A stretch of DNA of 44,458 nucleotides from Pseudomonadota bacterium (GTDB taxonomy: Bacteria; Pseudomonadota; Alphaproteobacteria; SP197), in NCBI GenBank assembly GCA_039028155.1, contig JBCCIS010000042.1, positions 1-44,458 of the forward strand, given 5' to 3'. Shown one piece after another: positions 18,873-28,631 of this stretch (its first letter is position 1; each line of letters starts with the position of its first letter). A program made the translations under genes and the position numbers. The notes below the pieces were generated by a model that saw only the letters and a program-made list of their open reading frames with translations, did no database searches and was not told where the DNA came from.

Positions 18873-19113
18873 CGTAGATCAGCTCCCTGAATACAACCCA
18901 TTCGAGATCGTCGGCGAGATAGACCCCGCCGACCAAGACAGCGGCGATCACGGTCGCCGCGGCGGCCTTGCGCCACAGCATTGGCTTGTCCGGTGCGCCG
19001 GGATCGTGGCCTTCCTCGACGCCGCGGTCGTGGCGCACGCCAAACGGCAGCGACATGAAGAAGACGAGCCACCAGACGACCAGAAAGACAACGATGAGAC
19101 CAAACGGGCCCAT
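18862..19113 (-). CDS. DUF1467-type small membrane protein, function unknown
   Basis: This is an 83-aa protein with two membrane helices (about 4-20 and 49-67) joined by a short charged loop. The FFMSLPFGVR motif at about 18-27 is the hallmark of this alphaproteobacterial family. It lies between mce and tag/proS, 6 bases after mce, and overlaps tag by 11 bases. Its place beside mce and proS is conserved in many genomes, but no biochemical role is established as far as I know. The helices and motif are seen; nothing further can be inferred. Confidence 0.85.
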   Translation of the reverse strand: MGPFGLIVVFLVVWWLVFFMSLPFGVRHDRGVEEGHDPGAPDKPMLWRKAAAATVIAAVLVGGVYLADDLEWVVFRELIYGER

Positions 19114-19119
19114 CGGTGA

Positions 19120-19524
19120 TCAAACCTGCTCGATCTCGACCAACGTGCCGCAGAAGTCCTTGGGGTGCAGAAACAGCACCGGCTTGCCGTGCGCGCCGAT
19201 CTTGGGCTCACCATCGCCGATCACCCGGGCGCCTTCGGCGACAATCTGGTCGCGCGCGGCGATGATGTCGTCGACCTCGTAGCAAACATGGTGCATGCCA
19301 CCCGAAGGGTTACGCTCCAGGAACGAGGCAACGGGCGAATCCTCGCCCAATGGGGCCAACAGCTCGATCTTGGTGTTGGGCAGCGCAATAAAGACCGTCG
19401 TCACGCCGTGATCCGGCTGATCGACGGCCTCGGATACCTCGGCTCCCAATGTGTCGCGATAGAGGGCGCTCGCAGCCTCAAGATCTGGCACCACGATCGC
19501 CACATGGTTCAGCCGACCGATCAT
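19120..19524 (-). CDS. mce: Methylmalonyl-CoA epimerase
   Basis: This enzyme interconverts (S)- and (R)-methylmalonyl-CoA between propionyl-CoA carboxylase and methylmalonyl-CoA mutase. The 134-aa VOC-fold protein has the paired beta-alpha-beta-beta-beta modules and likely metal ligands His7 (LNHVAIVV), His79 (GGMHHVCYEV) and Glu130 (TLVEIEQV). The ATG at 19524 is preceded at 6 bases by a perfect AAGGAG (19531-19536) that overlaps the rnj stop codon. This decides against a TTG at 19539. The carboxylase and mutase genes are not in the window. Confidence 0.93.
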   Translation of the reverse strand: MIGRLNHVAIVVPDLEAASALYRDTLGAEVSEAVDQPDHGVTTVFIALPNTKIELLAPLGEDSPVASFLERNPSGGMHHVCYEVDDIIAARDQIVAEGARVIGDGEPKIGAHGKPVLFLHPKDFCGTLVEIEQV

Positions 19525-19530
19525 CGTCGT

Positions 19531-19536
19531 CTCCTT
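19531..19536 (-). promoter_or_regulatory. Ribosome binding site of mce, overlapping the rnj stop
   Basis: AAGGAG lies 6 bases before the ATG at 19524, and its first base belongs to the rnj TGA. The arrangement fixes the mce start and suggests re-initiation by ribosomes that end on rnj. Confidence 0.75.
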
Positions 19537-21194
19537 CAAACTCTAACCAACTGCACATCGACCACCGGGCGCCCGCCCAGTTCGTTGCGCAGGAAGCGTC
19601 GTGCGCTGATCCGCACCGCCTCGCCCAAAACGTCGTCGTCGCGGCGCTGCGGACGCGGCATGGCCTCGACCTTGTCTATCACCTCATCGACCACGCCATC
19701 CAGCACAGCTTCTTCCACCTCGTCGTCTTCCAGTAGGCCGTGGGCCGAGACGACGGGGTCGGCGACCAGCTCGCCGTCGCGGTCGACGACCACTGTGACG
19801 AAGGCAACGCCGTTGTGCATCAAACGCCGCCGCTCACGCACAATGTTGCCATCGACCGGCACGGTGCCGTTGCCGGACCAGGCGAGCCGGCCATGGTGCA
19901 CGTGATCGATGATCTCTGGCGTGCCGGGCGCGAGGCGCACCATGGTGCCGTTCGCGACCGTGACCGCATCCGGCACCTGCAGCTCGCGGGCAAGCTTCGC
20001 GTGTTCGCGCAGGTGCCGCGCCTCACCGTGCACCGGCACCGCGATCTGCGGGCGAACCCATTGATACATCGCCGCCAATTCGTCGCGGTTGGGATGGCCG
20101 GAGACGTGCACGAAGTGCTCTTTTTCCGTGATCACGTGGATACCCAGGTCGATCAGGAGGTTGATGAGGTCGTAGATCGGCCGTTCGTTGCCAGGAATGA
20201 TCTTCGACGAGAGAATCACCGTGTCACCGCGCTCCAGCTCAACCACCGGGTGGGTCCGGTTGGCGATTCGTGATAGCGCCGCATTCGGCTCCCCCTGGCA
20301 GCCGGTCGTCAGATAAAGAACCTTATCAGCAGGCAGATCGATGGCGTCGCGATCAGACAGGAAATGGACATCGCGCGGCAGGTAACCGGTTTCGCGCGCG
20401 CAATCCAGGATCCGCCACATGGAGCGGCCGACCACGGCGACGCTGCGGCTATTGTTGGCAGCGACCTCGAAGACGGTCAAAAGCCGCGCCAGGTTGCTTG
20501 CGAAGGTCGCGATGGCGACCCTCCCCGTCTGGCCGGCAACCAGGTTGTCAAGCCCCTTGCGAACCTCGGCCTCTGATCCGGACATCCCGGGTCGGAAGAC
20601 GTTGGTCGAATCGCAGACCATAGCGAGCACGCCGTCGTCGCCCAGCGAACGGAGCGCGTTCTCGTCCGCCGCATCACCGACCAAGGGATCGGGATCAAGT
20701 TTCCAGTCACCGGTGTGCAGCACCGTGCCGGCCGGGGTCGTGACCGCCAGCGCGTTCGGCTCGGGGATAGAGTGGGTCAGCGAGATGAGTTCGATCTCGA
20801 AGGGATCAAGGTCGATGGTGCCGCCAAGCGGCACCTCGGTTATGACCATGTCCTCGATGCCTTCGGCGCCTTCGTCCAACTTGCGCCGCAGAAGGGCAGC
20901 GGCAAACGGTGTCGCGTAGACCGGGCATCGCAGCTCTGGCCACAGATAGGGCACCGCGCCCAGGTGATCTTCATGGGCATGGGTCAGCACCAGGCCGATC
21001 AGCTTCTCGCGCCGTTCGGCGATGAACGACAGGTCCGGCATGACGAGATCAATGCCCGGCAGGTCATCGCCGGCGAAGGTAACGCCCAGATCGCACATCA
21101 ACCATGAACCCGCGTACTCATAGAGGTTCAGGTTCATGCCGATCTCGCCTGCCCCACCAAGGGGCAGGAAATGAAGCGCTTGGTTTTTTGTCAT
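19536..21194 (-). CDS. rnj: Ribonuclease J
   Basis: RNase J is a metallo-beta-lactamase/beta-CASP nuclease with endo- and 5'-3' exonuclease activity, taking part in mRNA decay and rRNA maturation in alphaproteobacteria. The 552-aa protein has the zinc motif HAHEDH at 72-77, a beta-CASP insert (VCDSTNVFRPGMSGSE; HVSGHPNRDELAAMYQWVRP), the PVHGEARHL motif and a C-terminal domain. It starts one base after the coaX stop and overlaps the mce ribosome site. The coaX-rnj-mce order is typical of the class. Confidence 0.95.
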   Translation of the reverse strand: MTKNQALHFLPLGGAGEIGMNLNLYEYAGSWLMCDLGVTFAGDDLPGIDLVMPDLSFIAERREKLIGLVLTHAHEDHLGAVPYLWPELRCPVYATPFAAALLRRKLDEGAEGIEDMVITEVPLGGTIDLDPFEIELISLTHSIPEPNALAVTTPAGTVLHTGDWKLDPDPLVGDAADENALRSLGDDGVLAMVCDSTNVFRPGMSGSEAEVRKGLDNLVAGQTGRVAIATFASNLARLLTVFEVAANNSRSVAVVGRSMWRILDCARETGYLPRDVHFLSDRDAIDLPADKVLYLTTGCQGEPNAALSRIANRTHPVVELERGDTVILSSKIIPGNERPIYDLINLLIDLGIHVITEKEHFVHVSGHPNRDELAAMYQWVRPQIAVPVHGEARHLREHAKLARELQVPDAVTVANGTMVRLAPGTPEIIDHVHHGRLAWSGNGTVPVDGNIVRERRRLMHNGVAFVTVVVDRDGELVADPVVSAHGLLEDDEVEEAVLDGVVDEVIDKVEAMPRPQRRDDDVLGEAVRISARRFLRNELGGRPVVDVQLVRV

Positions 21195-21195
21195 G

Positions 21196-21981
21196 CTAGG
21201 CGTTATCGGGCCTGTTCCGTCGATAGATTTCCAACAGGCCGCGTACGGTCACGTCGGGGTCATAACTATCAATGGTGTCGGTGGCCGCATCAAACAAGGG
21301 GCCCAGCCCGCCAGTCGCCACCACTTTCATGGGCTCGCCATACTCCCCGCGAATACGGGTGACGGTGCCCTCGATCAGACTCACATACCCCCAGTAAACA
21401 CCTGATTCCATGGAGTTAACGGTGTTACGGCCGATCACCGTCGGCGGCCGCCGGACGCCGACCCGGGGTAGCCGCGCCGAGACGCGGTGCATGGCGTCAA
21501 GCGCCAGAGAGATACCCGGCGCCAAGACGCCGCCGCAAAAGTTGCCATCGGCATCGATGATGTCGAAGTTGGTCGCGGTGCCGAAATCGACAATGATCAG
21601 CGGGCCACCGAAGCGCACATATCCGCCAACGGCATTGGCCAGGCGGTCGGCGCCGGCCTCCGACGGTTCGTCGATCAGCACCTTGATACCAAGGTCGATG
21701 CCCTCGCCGATGACCAGCGGATCGGCATTGAAGTGCTTGCGGCAGAGCACCCGAAGTTCAAAAAGGCCACCCGGCACGACACTGGAGATGATCGCGGCAT
21801 CAATCGCCGTCTCATCAATACCCTGCAAGCGAGTCAACTGGCTCAACCAGACAACGTACTCGTCGGCCGTGGTCTCGACCTTGGTCGACGTGCGCCAGTG
21901 GCCCTTCATGTCGGCGCCATCAAAGACGGCGAACTCCGTGTTGGAGTTGCCCTGATCGACCGCAAGAAGCAATCCTGGCAT
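21196..21981 (-). CDS. coaX: Type III pantothenate kinase
   Basis: CoaX phosphorylates pantothenate, the first step of coenzyme A synthesis. The 261-aa ASKHA-fold protein shows the phosphate-binding DQGNSNTEFAVFDG at 9-22, GADRLANAVGGY, and IVDFGTATNFDII, characteristic of type III kinases. Such enzymes usually need a monovalent cation and resist CoA feedback. The start overlaps the birA stop as TAATG. The birA-coaX pairing is conserved across many bacteria. Confidence 0.95.
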   Translation of the reverse strand: MPGLLLAVDQGNSNTEFAVFDGADMKGHWRTSTKVETTADEYVVWLSQLTRLQGIDETAIDAAIISSVVPGGLFELRVLCRKHFNADPLVIGEGIDLGIKVLIDEPSEAGADRLANAVGGYVRFGGPLIIVDFGTATNFDIIDADGNFCGGVLAPGISLALDAMHRVSARLPRVGVRRPPTVIGRNTVNSMESGVYWGYVSLIEGTVTRIRGEYGEPMKVVATGGLGPLFDAATDTIDSYDPDVTVRGLLEIYRRNRPDNA

Positions 21982-22736
21982 TACGCCGCCTCCGGAAAGA
22001 ACACCGCGCCTGCCGTCACCTTACGGCATTCCCCCCCGTCCATGTCCAACAGGAGCGCACCATCTAGGTCGAGGTCACGGAACAGCCCGCAGAAGCTGGT
22101 GTCCTCCAGACGCACCTGGATTGGCTTACCGAGACCGGCAGCGCGCGCAAGCCATGCCTCGCGCAGACCCGCCATGCCGTCGCGCCGCCACACCTTCAGC
22201 CAGCGATCGAGATGGATGGTAAGGCGCTCCAGAAACCTGTCGGGTGTCAGGCCCGGCGCGCCGAGAGCAGCGAGATCGCCGGCCGGATAATCGGCAATCT
22301 CAGGATGGGCGGTCAGGTTCACACCCATGCCGACAACGAGCGAGTCGACGACACCTTGCGTCGACGATGCCTCTATCAGGATCGCGCCGACCTTCTTGCC
22401 ATCCACGAGGACGTCGTTGGGCCACTTACACGTCGCCAACGGCACGTCCGGCGCCACGTCGTCGATCGTCTCGGCAATCGCCAGCGAGGCGGCGAAACCG
22501 GACAATGCTGCCAGGTCTGGCGCCATGTCCGGGCGCAAGATCAGACTGACAAAGAGATTGCCCGGCGTTGAGATATAGGACCGGCCGCGCCGCCCGCGGC
22601 CCGACGTCTGCCGGCGCGCCAAGACCATCGTGCCCTCCGGCGCGCCGTCTCTTGCGCGTGCAAGCGCCTCGTCGTTGGTACTGGTGGTGGTCTCCAGATC
22701 GACCAGCGAAAAGCCGGCCGGCAGCGCGATGGTCAC
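21981..22736 (-). CDS. birA: Biotin-[acetyl-CoA-carboxylase] ligase without DNA-binding domain
   Basis: The enzyme makes biotinyl-AMP and attaches biotin to carboxyl-carrier lysines. The 251-aa protein has the catalytic GRGRRGR loop (biotin and adenylate binding), TTTSTNDEA, CKWPNDVLVDGKKVGAILIE and a C-terminal domain. It lacks the N-terminal winged helix of E. coli BirA, so it is monofunctional and should not repress biotin genes. It starts at a GTG overlapping the nuoN stop by 4 bases (GTGA). Its likely targets, such as propionyl-CoA carboxylase, fit functionally with nearby mce. Confidence 0.94.
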   Translation of the reverse strand: MTIALPAGFSLVDLETTTSTNDEALARARDGAPEGTMVLARRQTSGRGRRGRSYISTPGNLFVSLILRPDMAPDLAALSGFAASLAIAETIDDVAPDVPLATCKWPNDVLVDGKKVGAILIEASSTQGVVDSLVVGMGVNLTAHPEIADYPAGDLAALGAPGLTPDRFLERLTIHLDRWLKVWRRDGMAGLREAWLARAAGLGKPIQVRLEDTSFCGLFRDLDLDGALLLDMDGGECRKVTAGAVFFPEAA

Positions 22737-24220
22737 GGCGATAGGGCCGCCTGCACGGCATCGCCTGTGGCGGGCATCAAGGCCGTGGCCGCCGCATCAG
22801 CGCCCGACAGAAGCGGGCCGGTATAGAGGAAGAAGAGCGCCGTAAACGCGGCGGTGATCAGAACGACATAGGTGATCTCGCGTCCCGCCGGGGAATCGAA
22901 CTTTTCGGCGGGGTCGTCGAAATACATGATCTTGACGATGCGCAGATAGTAGAAGGCGCCGATCACGCTGGTCAGCACACCGACGACGGCGAGCGTATAG
23001 AGACCCGCATCGACCGCCGCCAGGAAGACGTAGAACTTACCGAAGAACCCGGCGAGCGGCGGAATGCCCGCCATCGAGAACATGAAAATGCCGATGGCAA
23101 GCGCCATGGCGGGATTGTTTGTCGACAGACCGGCGAGGTCATCGATGCTCTCGACCATGGAGTCCTGACGGCGCATGGCCAGGATGCATCCCCAGGTCCC
23201 CGCACCCATGGCGAGGTAGATCGCCATATAGATGACGACGCCGTTGATGCCGGCCTGGTTGCCGGCCGCCAGACCGACCAGTGCATAGCCGACATGGCCG
23301 ATCGAGCTATAGGCCATCAGGCGTTTGATGTTGCGCTGTCCGATGGCGCCGAACGCGCCCAGCAGCATCGATGCGACGGCAAGCAGGAAGACGATCTGCT
23401 GCCACTGGTCGAACAAGGCCTCGAACGGCCCCATCATGACCCGGAGCAACAGCGCGATCGCGGCGATCTTGGGCGCGACTGAGAAGAAGGCGGTGACTGG
23501 CGTCGGCGCGCCTTCATAGACATCCGGCGTCCACATGTGGAACGGCACGGCCGAGACCTTGAACGCCAGGCCGGCGGCGATGAAGACCAGGCCGACGATC
23601 AGGCCGATCGAGACCTCGCTGGGCGGCATGCCATCAAGCAGGCCGGCCAGTTCATCGAACGACGTGGTACCGGAGAAGCCATAGACCATGGAACAGCCAT
23701 AAAGCAGCATGCCCGAGGCGACCGCGCCGAGGACGAAGTACTTTAAGCCGGCCTCGGACGATCTCAGGCTGTCGCGCTTGAACGCCGCGCAGACATAGAG
23801 CGCCAGACTCTGCATCTCCAGGCCGACGTACAGCGACATGAAGTCGTTGGCCGAGATCATGATGAACATGCCGAGCGTCGCCAGCACGACCAGGATCGGG
23901 TACTCGAAACGCTCGATACCCTCGCGCCGCAGGTAGCCAAGGCTCAGGATCAGCGTCAGGCCGCCGCCGATCAGGACCAGGATCTTCATGAAGACGGAGA
24001 AGTCATCGTTGATGATGAGACCGTCAAACGCCTGCGATGGTCCCGGCACGACGCCGACCAGGAAACCCGCGACGACGAACGAGATGATCGTCAGCACCAT
24101 GATCAACCGGGTCGCGCCGTTACCGGCAAAGGCGCCGACCATCAAAAGCGCCATGCCGATCACCGCGAACCACAGCTCGGGCAGAACCTGGATGACGTCG
24201 CTGGTTGCCAAATCGATCAT
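22733..24220 (-). CDS. nuoN: NADH-quinone oxidoreductase subunit N
   Basis: NuoN is one of three antiporter-like proton-pumping membrane subunits of complex I. The 495-aa, highly hydrophobic protein has about 14 helices and the conserved MSLYVGLEMQSLALYVCAAF segment with the helix-5 Glu, and GLAFKVSAVPFHMWTPDVYEG with the helix-7 Lys. It is the last nuo gene and overlaps birA by 4 bases, so transcription may continue into the cofactor/RNase J genes. Confidence 0.96.
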   Translation of the reverse strand: MIDLATSDVIQVLPELWFAVIGMALLMVGAFAGNGATRLIMVLTIISFVVAGFLVGVVPGPSQAFDGLIINDDFSVFMKILVLIGGGLTLILSLGYLRREGIERFEYPILVVLATLGMFIMISANDFMSLYVGLEMQSLALYVCAAFKRDSLRSSEAGLKYFVLGAVASGMLLYGCSMVYGFSGTTSFDELAGLLDGMPPSEVSIGLIVGLVFIAAGLAFKVSAVPFHMWTPDVYEGAPTPVTAFFSVAPKIAAIALLLRVMMGPFEALFDQWQQIVFLLAVASMLLGAFGAIGQRNIKRLMAYSSIGHVGYALVGLAAGNQAGINGVVIYMAIYLAMGAGTWGCILAMRRQDSMVESIDDLAGLSTNNPAMALAIGIFMFSMAGIPPLAGFFGKFYVFLAAVDAGLYTLAVVGVLTSVIGAFYYLRIVKIMYFDDPAEKFDSPAGREITYVVLITAAFTALFFLYTGPLLSGADAAATALMPATGDAVQAALSP

Positions 24221-24229
24221 CGCCGGCCC

Positions 24230-25738
24230 CTAGTTCGCGCCCACTTGGGCGAGAGACACCGTGCCCTGGGTCTGGCTGACCAGGTGCTCCACGGACGCGT
24301 GCATCGCCGACAGGAAGGCATCGGGATAGATACCCATGACCAGCACCACGATGATCATCGGCACGAAGTAAAGGAGTTCGCGGCGGTTGCAGTCCAGGAT
24401 GTCGCGCAGGTCTTCACGCACCATCTCGCCAAAGACGACACGGCGGTAGAGCCAGAGCATGTAGGTCGCGCCGAGGATGATGCCGGTGGTGGCAAACAGA
24501 GCGACCCAGGTATTGGCCTCGAAGGTGCCGACCAGGACCAGGAATTCGCCCACGAAACCCGACGTACCGGGCAGACCGACCGACGCCATCATGAAAACCA
24601 TGAAGATGAAAGCGTACTTCGGCATGCGGGAGACCAGGCCGCCATAGCGATCGATCAGGCGCGTGTGCATGCGGTCGTAGATCACGCCGACACACAGGAA
24701 GAGCGCGGCCGAAACGACGCCGTGACTCAGCATCTGGAAGATGCCGCCCTCAAGGCCCTGCTGGTTCATGGTGAAGATGCCGGCCGTGACGAAGCCCATA
24801 TGGGCGACTGACGAATAGGCGATCAGCTTCTTCATGTCCTCCTGCATCAGCGCGACGAGCGAGGTATAGATGATCGCGATAATGCTGAGGACGAAAATGA
24901 AGGGCGCGAAGTACGCGGACGCGTCTGGCAGCATCGGCAGCGAGAAGCGCAGATAGCCATAGCCACCCATCTTCAACAACACGCCTGCCAGGATGACGGA
25001 GCCAGCGGTCGGCGCCTCGACATGAGCGTCAGGCAGCCAGGTATGGACCGGCCACATCGGCACCTTGACCGCGAAGGAGGCGAACATGGCAAGCCACAAC
25101 CAGCGCTGCAGGTCCGGATCGAAACCCGCGTTCATCAGATCGGGGATGTTGGTCGTACCGGTCTCGAAATACATGACCAACAGCGCGATCAAGAGCAGCA
25201 CCGAGCCGACCAGCGTATAGAGAAAGAACTTGAACGCCGAATAGATGCGACGCGGCCCGCCCCAGACACCGATGATCAGGAACATCGGGATCAGCATCGC
25301 TTCGAAGAAGAGGTAGAAGAGTACGAAGTCGAGCGCGCAGAAGACGCCGATCATCAGCGTTTCCATGACCAGGAACGCGATCATGTACTCCTTCACCCTG
25401 ACCTTGACCGAGTCCCAGCTGCATAGGATGCAGACCGGCGTCAGGAACGCCGACAGAACGATCAGGAAGAGCGAGATGCCGTCGATGCCGAGGTAGTACT
25501 GAATACCGTAGGCGGGAATCCACGGCACTTGCTCGACAAACTGGAACTCATGGGTCGAAGGGTCGAACAAGACCCAGATCACGACCGTGACAATCAACGT
25601 CAGGAGCGATGTCCACAGCGCGACATAACGCGCATTGCGATTGACGATCTCTTCGTCCTCGCCGCGGATGGCAAGGATGAACGCCGCCCCGATCAGGGGC
25701 AGCACGATCGCCAGGGTCAAAAGGGGCCAGTCAGCCAT
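24230..25738 (-). CDS. nuoM: NADH-quinone oxidoreductase subunit M
   Basis: NuoM is an antiporter-like, proton-translocating subunit of the complex I membrane arm. The 502-aa protein carries the [18 protein letters not shown] region with the essential helix-5 Glu, [19 protein letters not shown] with the helix-7 Lys, and [10 protein letters not shown]. It lies 9 bases before nuoN and 12 bases after nuoL. Nothing unusual is seen. Confidence 0.97.
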   Translation of the reverse strand: MADWPLLTLAIVLPLIGAAFILAIRGEDEEIVNRNARYVALWTSLLTLIVTVVIWVLFDPSTHEFQFVEQVPWIPAYGIQYYLGIDGISLFLIVLSAFLTPVCILCSWDSVKVRVKEYMIAFLVMETLMIGVFCALDFVLFYLFFEAMLIPMFLIIGVWGGPRRIYSAFKFFLYTLVGSVLLLIALLVMYFETGTTNIPDLMNAGFDPDLQRWLWLAMFASFAVKVPMWPVHTWLPDAHVEAPTAGSVILAGVLLKMGGYGYLRFSLPMLPDASAYFAPFIFVLSIIAIIYTSLVALMQEDMKKLIAYSSVAHMGFVTAGIFTMNQQGLEGGIFQMLSHGVVSAALFLCVGVIYDRMHTRLIDRYGGLVSRMPKYAFIFMVFMMASVGLPGTSGFVGEFLVLVGTFEANTWVALFATTGIILGATYMLWLYRRVVFGEMVREDLRDILDCNRRELLYFVPMIIVVLVMGIYPDAFLSAMHASVEHLVSQTQGTVSLAQVGAN

Positions 25739-25750
25739 GCTCGCTCACCC

Positions 25751-27682
25751 CTAACCCACGGTCCGGAACAGGAACCAGGTCACGACGACAGCGACGCCGA
25801 TCAGCATGGCAAAGGCATAGTGGTAGACGTAGCCGGACTGCAGCACCTTCGCCTTTCTGGCGAGATCCAATGTTGCCGCCGCGATCCCGTCGGGTCCAAG
25901 GCCGTCGATCACCTTACCGTCAATCGCCTTCCACAACCCGTGACCGAGCCGTTTGGCGGGACGCACGAACATCCAATCGTAGAGCTCGTCGACGTAGTAC
26001 TTGTTGAGCAGAAGCAGATAGATCGGGCGTGCCGCGCTGGCGATCCGGCCCGGCCATGCCGGCCGCCGCATGTAGCAGACAAAGGCGGCGAGAACACCGA
26101 GCAAGGCGCCGACCAGCGGCGTGAAGATGGCCCAGGACGGAATGTGATGAGCCTCGGTGATCACGTTATGGCCGAGCACTAGGATGGAATCACCGAAGAA
26201 CGGTTCACCGCCATCGGCCACCATCACGCCGCCCAGGAACCCGAAGCCGCCAAAAATTGAACCCAGCGCCAGGATCAGAAGCGGCATCCACATGACCTTG
26301 GGCGCCTCGTGCACATGGTCCTCGGTCTCCTTGGACATGCGCGGGCGGCCGTGGAAGGTCATGAAGATTAGGCGCCAGGAATAAAGCGCGGTCAGGATCG
26401 CGCCGGCGACGCCCATCCAATAGGCGTAGAGGCCCATGTTGGTGTGCGCGGCAAAGGCGGACTCGATGATCAGGTCCTTGGAGAAGTAGCCGGCGAAGAA
26501 CGGTATACCCGCAAGCGCCAGGCTACCGATCCACATATAGGCATAGGTGATCGGTATCTTGCGCCACAGCCCGCCCATGCGCCGCATGTCCTGTTCGTCG
26601 TGCATGGCGTGGATGACCTGGCCGGAGCCCAGGAACAGAAGCGCCTTGAAACAGGCGTGGGTCGCCAAATGGAACAGAGCGGCGGCATAGGCCCCGACGC
26701 CGCAGGCGAAGAACATGTAGCCGAGCTGGCTGCACGTGGAATAGGCGATGACCCGTTTGATGTCGTTCTGAGCGATGCCGATAGTCGCCGCGAAGAACGC
26801 CGTCGTCGCACCGATGAAACAGACGAACATCAGGGCATAGGGCGCGTACTCGAACATCGGCGACAGGCGCACGACCATGAAGACGCCGGCGGTCACCATG
26901 GTTGCGGCATGGATTAGCGCAGAGACCGGGGTCGGACCTTCCATGGCGTCCGGCAGCCAGGTGTGCAGCGGCACCTGCGCCGACTTGCCCATGGCGCCGA
27001 CGAAGAGCAGCAGACACAGCGTGGTCAGCGTGTCGACTTCCCAATTCAGGAAGGTGAAGGTCGAACCGGCGACATCGGGCGTGGCGTTGAACACCGCGTC
27101 GAACGAGACGGCGTTATAGACCAGAAAGACACCCATGATGCCGAGTGCGAAGCCGAAATCGCCGACGCGGTTGACGACGAACGCCTTGATCGCCGCGGCG
27201 TTCGCGCTGGGCCGCTTGTACCAGAAGCCGATCAGGAGATAGCTGCAGAGACCGACGCCTTCCCAACCGAAGAAGAGCTGCACGAAGTTGTCGGCGGTCA
27301 CCAGCATCAGCATGGAGAACGTGAAGAGCGACAGATAGGCGAAAAACCGCTGGCGGTGCGGATCGTGCTCCATGTAGCCGATCGAATAGATATGAACGAC
27401 CATCGAGACGGTCGTCACAACGATCAACATCACCGCCGTGACCTGGTCGAAGTAGAGCGCCCAGTCGACCTCGAATGCACCGGAATCGATCCAGGTAAAG
27501 AGCTGTACCTCGCGCACGTTGCCGGCCACGGTGATGTCGAAGAAGACGATCCAGGCCAGCACACAGCACGCGACCATCAGGACACATGTCGTAATGGGCG
27601 CCCATTTGGGGCCAAGCTGCCGGCCGAACAGGCCCGACAAGATGGCGCCTATCAAGGGCAGGAAAACAATTGCGGCGTGCAA
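25751..27682 (-). CDS. nuoL: NADH-quinone oxidoreductase subunit L
   Basis: NuoL is the distal antiporter-like subunit, with the long lateral helix that spans the membrane arm. The 643-aa protein includes LFFGWEGVGLCSYLLIGFW (helix-5 Glu), AQVPLHTWLPDAMEGPTPVS (helix-7 Lys), YSTCSQLGYMF, and the C-terminal amphipathic helix with its terminal membrane anchor after residue 540. It starts 3 bases after nuoK. Confidence 0.97.
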   Translation of the reverse strand: MHAAIVFLPLIGAILSGLFGRQLGPKWAPITTCVLMVACCVLAWIVFFDITVAGNVREVQLFTWIDSGAFEVDWALYFDQVTAVMLIVVTTVSMVVHIYSIGYMEHDPHRQRFFAYLSLFTFSMLMLVTADNFVQLFFGWEGVGLCSYLLIGFWYKRPSANAAAIKAFVVNRVGDFGFALGIMGVFLVYNAVSFDAVFNATPDVAGSTFTFLNWEVDTLTTLCLLLFVGAMGKSAQVPLHTWLPDAMEGPTPVSALIHAATMVTAGVFMVVRLSPMFEYAPYALMFVCFIGATTAFFAATIGIAQNDIKRVIAYSTCSQLGYMFFACGVGAYAAALFHLATHACFKALLFLGSGQVIHAMHDEQDMRRMGGLWRKIPITYAYMWIGSLALAGIPFFAGYFSKDLIIESAFAAHTNMGLYAYWMGVAGAILTALYSWRLIFMTFHGRPRMSKETEDHVHEAPKVMWMPLLILALGSIFGGFGFLGGVMVADGGEPFFGDSILVLGHNVITEAHHIPSWAIFTPLVGALLGVLAAFVCYMRRPAWPGRIASAARPIYLLLLNKYYVDELYDWMFVRPAKRLGHGLWKAIDGKVIDGLGPDGIAAATLDLARKAKVLQSGYVYHYAFAMLIGVAVVVTWFLFRTVG

Positions 27683-27685
27683 CGC

Positions 27686-27994
27686 TCAGCCCTTCATCAT
27701 GTTGATGTCCTCAACCGCGATCGAGCCGCGATTGCGGAAATAGACGACCAGGATGGCAAGGCCAATGGCGGCCTCCGCCGCCGCAACGGTCAAGACCAGC
27801 ATGGCGAAGATCTGACCGACGAGGTCACCGAGCTCGGCCGAAAACGCCACCAGGTTGATATTGACGGCAAGCAACATCAGCTCGACCGACATCAAGATGA
27901 TGATGACGTTCTTGCGGTTCAGGAAGATGCCGAGAATGCCGAGCGTGAACAGAATCGCGCCGACGGTGAGGTAGTGGGCCAGACCGACTTCCAT
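27686..27994 (-). CDS. nuoK: NADH-quinone oxidoreductase subunit K
   Basis: NuoK is a small three-helix subunit at the junction of the peripheral and antiporter parts of the membrane arm; its buried glutamates are part of the proton path. The 102-aa product from ATG 27994 ([16 protein letters not shown]) contains [11 protein letters not shown] with one conserved Glu, and a second Glu in [10 protein letters not shown]. The frame stays open to 28039, but those extra codons are nuoJ in another frame. It starts one base after the nuoJ stop. Confidence 0.96.
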   Translation of the reverse strand: MEVGLAHYLTVGAILFTLGILGIFLNRKNVIIILMSVELMLLAVNINLVAFSAELGDLVGQIFAMLVLTVAAAEAAIGLAILVVYFRNRGSIAVEDINMMKG

Positions 27995-27995
27995 A

Positions 27996-28607
27996 TCAGA
28001 TGCCCTCCCCCGGCCGCACCTTGCGAACCTCGACCGCATCCTCCGGGCGCCGCGCGACCTGATCGCGGATGACCTGGCGTCGCACCGTTCGGTGGCGCAG
28101 CGTCAGCACAATGGCGCCGATCATCGCAATCAGCAGTACCATGCCGGCGCCCTGGAACAGGAAGACATAGCGGGTGTACATCAAGTCACCGATTGCCGCG
28201 GTGTTGGAGCGTATCGCCGGGTTGGGCATCGGCGCCTGCGCCGCGCCGAACAGCTCGGGGTGCAGGACCCAGCCACCGCCGACCAGGATCAACTCGATCA
28301 ACAGGATCAGGCCTATAAGTCCGCCGATCGGCAGGTATTGCAGGAAACCTTGGCGCAGCTCGGTGATGTTGATGTCGAGCATCATGACGACGAACAGGAA
28401 CAACACCGCGACCGCGCCGACATAGACAACGACCAGAACCATTGCCAGGAACTCCGCGCCCAGAAGTACGAACAGGCCGGCGGAGTTGAAGAAGGCCAGG
28501 ATCAGGAACAGGACAGAGTGCACGGGGTTGCGCGCGGAAATGACCATCACAGCCGAGGCGACAGTGATTGCCGCGAAGACATAAAATGCCAAGGTCTGAA
28601 TGATCAT
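27996..28607 (-). CDS. nuoJ: NADH-quinone oxidoreductase subunit J
   Basis: NuoJ is a five-helix membrane subunit next to NuoA, H and K. The 203-aa protein has the conserved [16 protein letters not shown] segment and the third-helix region [19 protein letters not shown], where the NuoJ pi-bulge occurs. The C-terminal tail, about 30 residues after the last helix, is basic. It lies 24 bases after nuoI. Confidence 0.96.
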   Translation of the reverse strand: MIIQTLAFYVFAAITVASAVMVISARNPVHSVLFLILAFFNSAGLFVLLGAEFLAMVLVVVYVGAVAVLFLFVVMMLDINITELRQGFLQYLPIGGLIGLILLIELILVGGGWVLHPELFGAAQAPMPNPAIRSNTAAIGDLMYTRYVFLFQGAGMVLLIAMIGAIVLTLRHRTVRRQVIRDQVARRPEDAVEVRKVRPGEGI

Positions 28608-28631
28608 GTCTTGTGCCCCTTTTAGATCCGA

